16,949 nt of DNA from an uncultured Lachnospiraceae bacterium. Its GTDB lineage: Bacteria > Bacillota > Clostridia > Lachnospirales > Lachnospiraceae. Below are positions 14,729 through 16,949 of this stretch, piece after piece. Location: contig CADBLW010000130.1 of the NCBI GenBank assembly GCA_902795625.1, positions 1-16,949 of the forward strand. The letters are read 5' to 3'. The translations under genes and the position numbers were made by a program. Positions within the stretch are counted from its first letter, which is position 1. Each line of letters begins with the position of its first letter. The notes under the pieces were generated by a model that made no database searches, had not been told where the DNA came from, and saw only the letters and a program-made list of their open reading frames with translations.

Positions 14729-15937
14729 TCAGATCGTGTTGGTTTGCAGATATCTGCGGCTTAACGGCAGCTCCCTGTTCACGAACAGGTTGCCGAACAC
14801 GGCGGAAACTCTGCGTATCGCGCCCGCACCGTCATTTTGCTGAATGCCCGGCAGCAGGACGCTGCTCAATGCCATGTCAAGAGCCTCATCACGGCTCGCG
14901 CCCGTGGCGATCAGGCAGGCTGACAGGCTCTCCATACTTCGGATGATCCTGTTTCTGACACCGGGCAGCCAGTCTCCCGCACACTTTGCGAGAAGCTCGT
15001 CGGTCTTGCTCCAGTCCTCCTCAGGCAGGTAGTGCTCCTCCTCCGCCTCCCGGAGAATACCCCGGAAGGTATCGCCTCCGATGCCGAGATACGGCCTTCC
15101 CTTCGCCGAATCCGCCCAGTACGCTTCCACCTTCGTGCGCATGTGCTCCGGAACCGTGTCGTCCGCAACGGAAAATGCAGCGAACGCCGCGGGTGTCGTT
15201 GCTGCGGCCTGCGCGGGTGCTGTCCCCGCCGCCCCGACGGTAACCGCCGATCCGCCGACAGACGTCACACCGACTGCAGCAGCCTGGTTGGCCGGTGCCG
15301 CAGGTGCCGCCGGAAGCTGTTCTCCGAAAAATGATGACAGCAACCTTACGAGCGCGGTCAGTACCACATCCTGCGTTCCCGCCGTTCCCTCGAGCTTCAC
15401 GCAGCCTTTCGCCGCGTATGCCGCAAGGATCCGTCCGACCCCTCCGGTGTCGATGACCACTCCGCAGGACGCCATATACCTTCGGATCCGCTCCGCGAGC
15501 ATCGTCATTGTCTCCCCGGGGATCTCGACGGCGACCCGGCCCTGTGCCGGCATCACCGCGGAGAGCAGCACGCCGGAAGAGCCCGCCGGCTGCGCGGCAT
15601 TCAGCGCGGTATTATACATGGGAGTCTGTGCTGTATTCTGAGGCATGCCGAAAGGCGCCGCAGGCATAGATGCCCGCGCCGCAAGATACGCACGGTTTTG
15701 TTGTTCCTGAAGCTTCCGTCTTCGGGAAATCAAACGAATGACAAGGATCACGATCCCTGCCACGAGAACGGCGGCAACAATGCCGCAAAGAATGTAAAGA
15801 AACACCCAGGAACCCGACGATGAAGCGGCCTCCTCGGTCTTATGAGCCGCTTCCTGTGTCTGATCCGGGTACGAAAAATAATCCGAGTAATCAGAAAACG
15901 CATCGGAATACTGAAACAAGCTTCTCACTATGTTCAT
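14729..15937 (-). CDS. Membrane-anchored degenerate AAA+ paralogue (pseudo-ATPase), first gene of the block
   Basis: From the ATG at 15937 the protein is 402 aa. The open frame runs further upstream, but it would cross the promoter; GGGGGA lies seven bases before this ATG. An acidic Ser/Tyr-rich N-terminus precedes one membrane helix (44-69) with SRRRK after it, so the rest is cytosolic. Residues 145-203 align by eye with the pre-P-loop region of AAA-1/AAA-2, but the P-loop reads EGTAGTQD (183-190) in place of QGLSGTGK: no GKT. Walker B and sensor 1 are absent, replaced by an Ala/Pro-rich linker (206-256). The lid region returns: NRIIRSMESLSACLIATGAS (329-348) against NRIRKQMEEYVSVYIACGGT, and ELPLSRRYLQ (389-398) against AMPLCRSYLD. 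I infer a catalytically dead AAA+ relative, perhaps a regulator or membrane adaptor of the ATPases. Confidence in the gene is high; in the homology, moderate. Confidence 0.78.
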   Translation of the reverse strand: MNIVRSLFQYSDAFSDYSDYFSYPDQTQEAAHKTEEAASSSGSWVFLYILCGIVAAVLVAGIVILVIRLISRRRKLQEQQNRAYLAARASMPAAPFGMPQNTAQTPMYNTALNAAQPAGSSGVLLSAVMPAQGRVAVEIPGETMTMLAERIRRYMASCGVVIDTGGVGRILAAYAAKGCVKLEGTAGTQDVVLTALVRLLSSFFGEQLPAAPAAPANQAAAVGVTSVGGSAVTVGAAGTAPAQAAATTPAAFAAFSVADDTVPEHMRTKVEAYWADSAKGRPYLGIGGDTFRGILREAEEEHYLPEEDWSKTDELLAKCAGDWLPGVRNRIIRSMESLSACLIATGASRDEALDMALSSVLLPGIQQNDGAGAIRRVSAVFGNLFVNRELPLSRRYLQTNTI

Positions 15938-15976
15938 TTTATCATCCCCCATGTGTCGTATACCGACATCTGATAC

Positions 15977-16005
15977 ATTATAACAAATGACAGGGAGAAA
16001 ATCAA
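15977..16005 (-). promoter_or_regulatory. Strong extended -10 promoter of the six-gene block
   Basis: On the minus strand, -35 TTGATT (16000-16005) is followed by a 17-base spacer and a perfect -10 TATAAT (15977-15982). TG sits one base upstream of the -10, giving an extended -10 element. Transcription should begin near 15970, giving a leader of about 33 bases before the ATG at 15937. No operator repeat was recognised. It points away from the gltX promoter, with 42 bases between the two -35 elements. Confidence 0.85.
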
Positions 16006-16047
16006 GAAAAATGCCCGATATTACACCGATCCTGTTGTTCCCGAAAC

Positions 16048-16076
16048 TTGACAAATCCGCCCCCCCGCGGTAAGAT
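16048..16076 (+). promoter_or_regulatory. Sigma-A promoter for gltX
   Basis: A perfect -35 TTGACA (16048-16053), a 17-base GC-rich spacer containing a run of seven C, and -10 TAAGAT (16071-16076). The leader to the ATG at 16168 is about 85 bases. It shows no T-box or riboswitch that I recognise. A short GC-rich complementarity (CCGTC near 16131, GACGG at 16151-16155) could partly mask the ribosome site, but this is weak. Confidence 0.75.
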
Positions 16077-16167
16077 GTTGAACACATCCGGGAGAAACAG
16101 GCGGGCTCTTCATTTTCCGAAGAAAGAAACCCCGTCGTCCCCCGAGAAAAGACGGAGGTAATACTTT

Positions 16168-16949
16168 ATGAACGCGAAGATCAGAACACGTTTCGCGCCG
16201 AGCCCCACGGGACGCATGCATGTCGGCAACCTTCGTACCGCGCTGTACGAGTACCTGACTGCAAAGCATGAGGGCGGCGATTTCATTTTACGAATAGAGG
16301 ACACTGACCAGGAACGCTACGTGGAAGGTGCCGTTGACATCATATACCGCACGATGGAAAAAGCAGGTCTTGAGCACGACGAGGGTCCGGACAAGGACAA
16401 GGGTGTCGGCCCCTATGTGCAGAGCGACCGCGTGAAGACCGGCCTGTACATGAAGTACGCGAAGAAGCTGATCGAGAAAGGCGAGGCCTACTACTGCTTC
16501 TGCACGAAGGAGCGTCTGGATTCCTTGAAAGGCGTTGTCGACAGCGAGGGCAAGGAGATCACGAAGTACGACAAGCACTGCCTCTCTCTCTCCAAGGAGG
16601 AGATCGAGGCCAATCTGGCCGCAGGCATGCCGTTCGTCATCCGCCAGAACATTCCCGCGGAGGGAACGACCACCTTTACCGACGCCAACTACGGCGATAT
16701 CACCGTCAACAACGACGAGCTCGACGATATGATCCTGATCAAGAGCGACGGCTATCCGACGTACAATTTTGCGAACGTCGTCGACGACCACCTGATGGGC
16801 ATCACCCACGTCGTTCGCGGCAACGAGTATCTTTCCTCGACGCCGAAGTATACGCGTCTCTACAACGCGTTCGGCTGGGAGGAGCCGATTTACATCCACT
16901 GCCCTCTCATCACCAACGAGGACCATCAGAAGCTCTCCAAGAGAAGCGG
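16168..16949 (+). CDS. gltX: Glutamyl-tRNA synthetase, N-terminal part (cut by window end)
   Basis: This is a class I aminoacyl-tRNA synthetase that charges tRNA-Glu (and, in bacteria lacking GlnRS, often tRNA-Gln) with glutamate in the cytosol. The first 260 codons are present. The RFAPSPTGRMHVGN segment (8-21) contains the HIGH-type motif H18-V-G-N. FILRIEDTD (39-47) follows, and the KMSKS-type motif KLSKR (255-259) falls just before the window ends. A probable zinc site is suggested by C110, C112 and C138. The C-terminal anticodon-binding domain is beyond the window. The start is clear: GGAGG at 16154-16158, nine bases before ATG. It is divergent from the six-gene block and has its own promoter. 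Whether it is a discriminating enzyme cannot be judged from this part. Confidence 0.96.
   Translation, partial: MNAKIRTRFAPSPTGRMHVGNLRTALYEYLTAKHEGGDFILRIEDTDQERYVEGAVDIIYRTMEKAGLEHDEGPDKDKGVGPYVQSDRVKTGLYMKYAKKLIEKGEAYYCFCTKERLDSLKGVVDSEGKEITKYDKHCLSLSKEEIEANLAAGMPFVIRQNIPAEGTTTFTDANYGDITVNNDELDDMILIKSDGYPTYNFANVVDDHLMGITHVVRGNEYLSSTPKYTRLYNAFGWEEPIYIHCPLITNEDHQKLSKRS

Noticed and set aside
15938..16087. Upstream extension of the first block gene to a start at 16087
   Set aside because: The extra 50 codons cover the TATAAT/TTGATT promoter, and a good ribosome site precedes the ATG at 15937. A six-residue longer start at 15952 lacks a well-placed Shine-Dalgarno site.
16077..16167. T-box or other riboswitch in the gltX leader
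   Set aside because: The leader is only about 85 bases, with no T-box consensus or terminator/antiterminator pair.

Overview
The window is 16.9 kb of a GC-rich bacterial chromosome, most likely a member of the Clostridia (Lachnospiraceae-like). This placement rests on protein sequence style: a ParE/ParC-like topoisomerase pair, a 405-aa RpoD, a two-CBS protein beginning MNILFFLTPK, and Shine-Dalgarno sites of the GGAGG type. It is inferred by eye, not by a database search.

Layout. (1) Positions 2-4300, plus strand: both subunits of a type IIA topoisomerase (parE then parC), ending in a 12-bp-stem terminator. (2) Positions 4438-6178, minus strand: the primary sigma factor rpoD, preceded by a two-CBS-domain protein that starts with UUG and has its own consensus promoter. 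(3) Positions 6364-15937, minus strand: six co-directional genes behind one strong extended -10 promoter (15977-16005). (4) From 16168, plus strand: gltX, cut by the window end, driven by a divergent promoter.

The six-gene block is the accessory and most interesting part. In transcription order it encodes: a membrane-anchored protein that I read as a degenerate AAA+ paralogue (P-loop eroded, Walker B/sensor core replaced by an Ala-rich linker, lid domain kept); a membrane-anchored McrB-like AAA+ ATPase; a cytosolic protein resembling DUF2357/McrC-type partners but carrying a long coiled coil where those have a nuclease; a second, closely related McrB-like AAA+ ATPase with two membrane helices; a single-pass protein made of four YDG/MBG-like beta repeats; and a 902-aa single-pass protein with the same kind of repeats around a transglutaminase-like domain.

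The likely topology is ATPase modules inside the cell and repeat/transglutaminase modules outside. This suggests an energy-coupled envelope machine built from McrBC-type parts. The alternative is an anti-invader system that borrowed surface proteins. I do not know of a described system with this composition. No transposase, integrase, tRNA, attachment site or CRISPR was seen, and all intergenic gaps are shorter than 300 bases.
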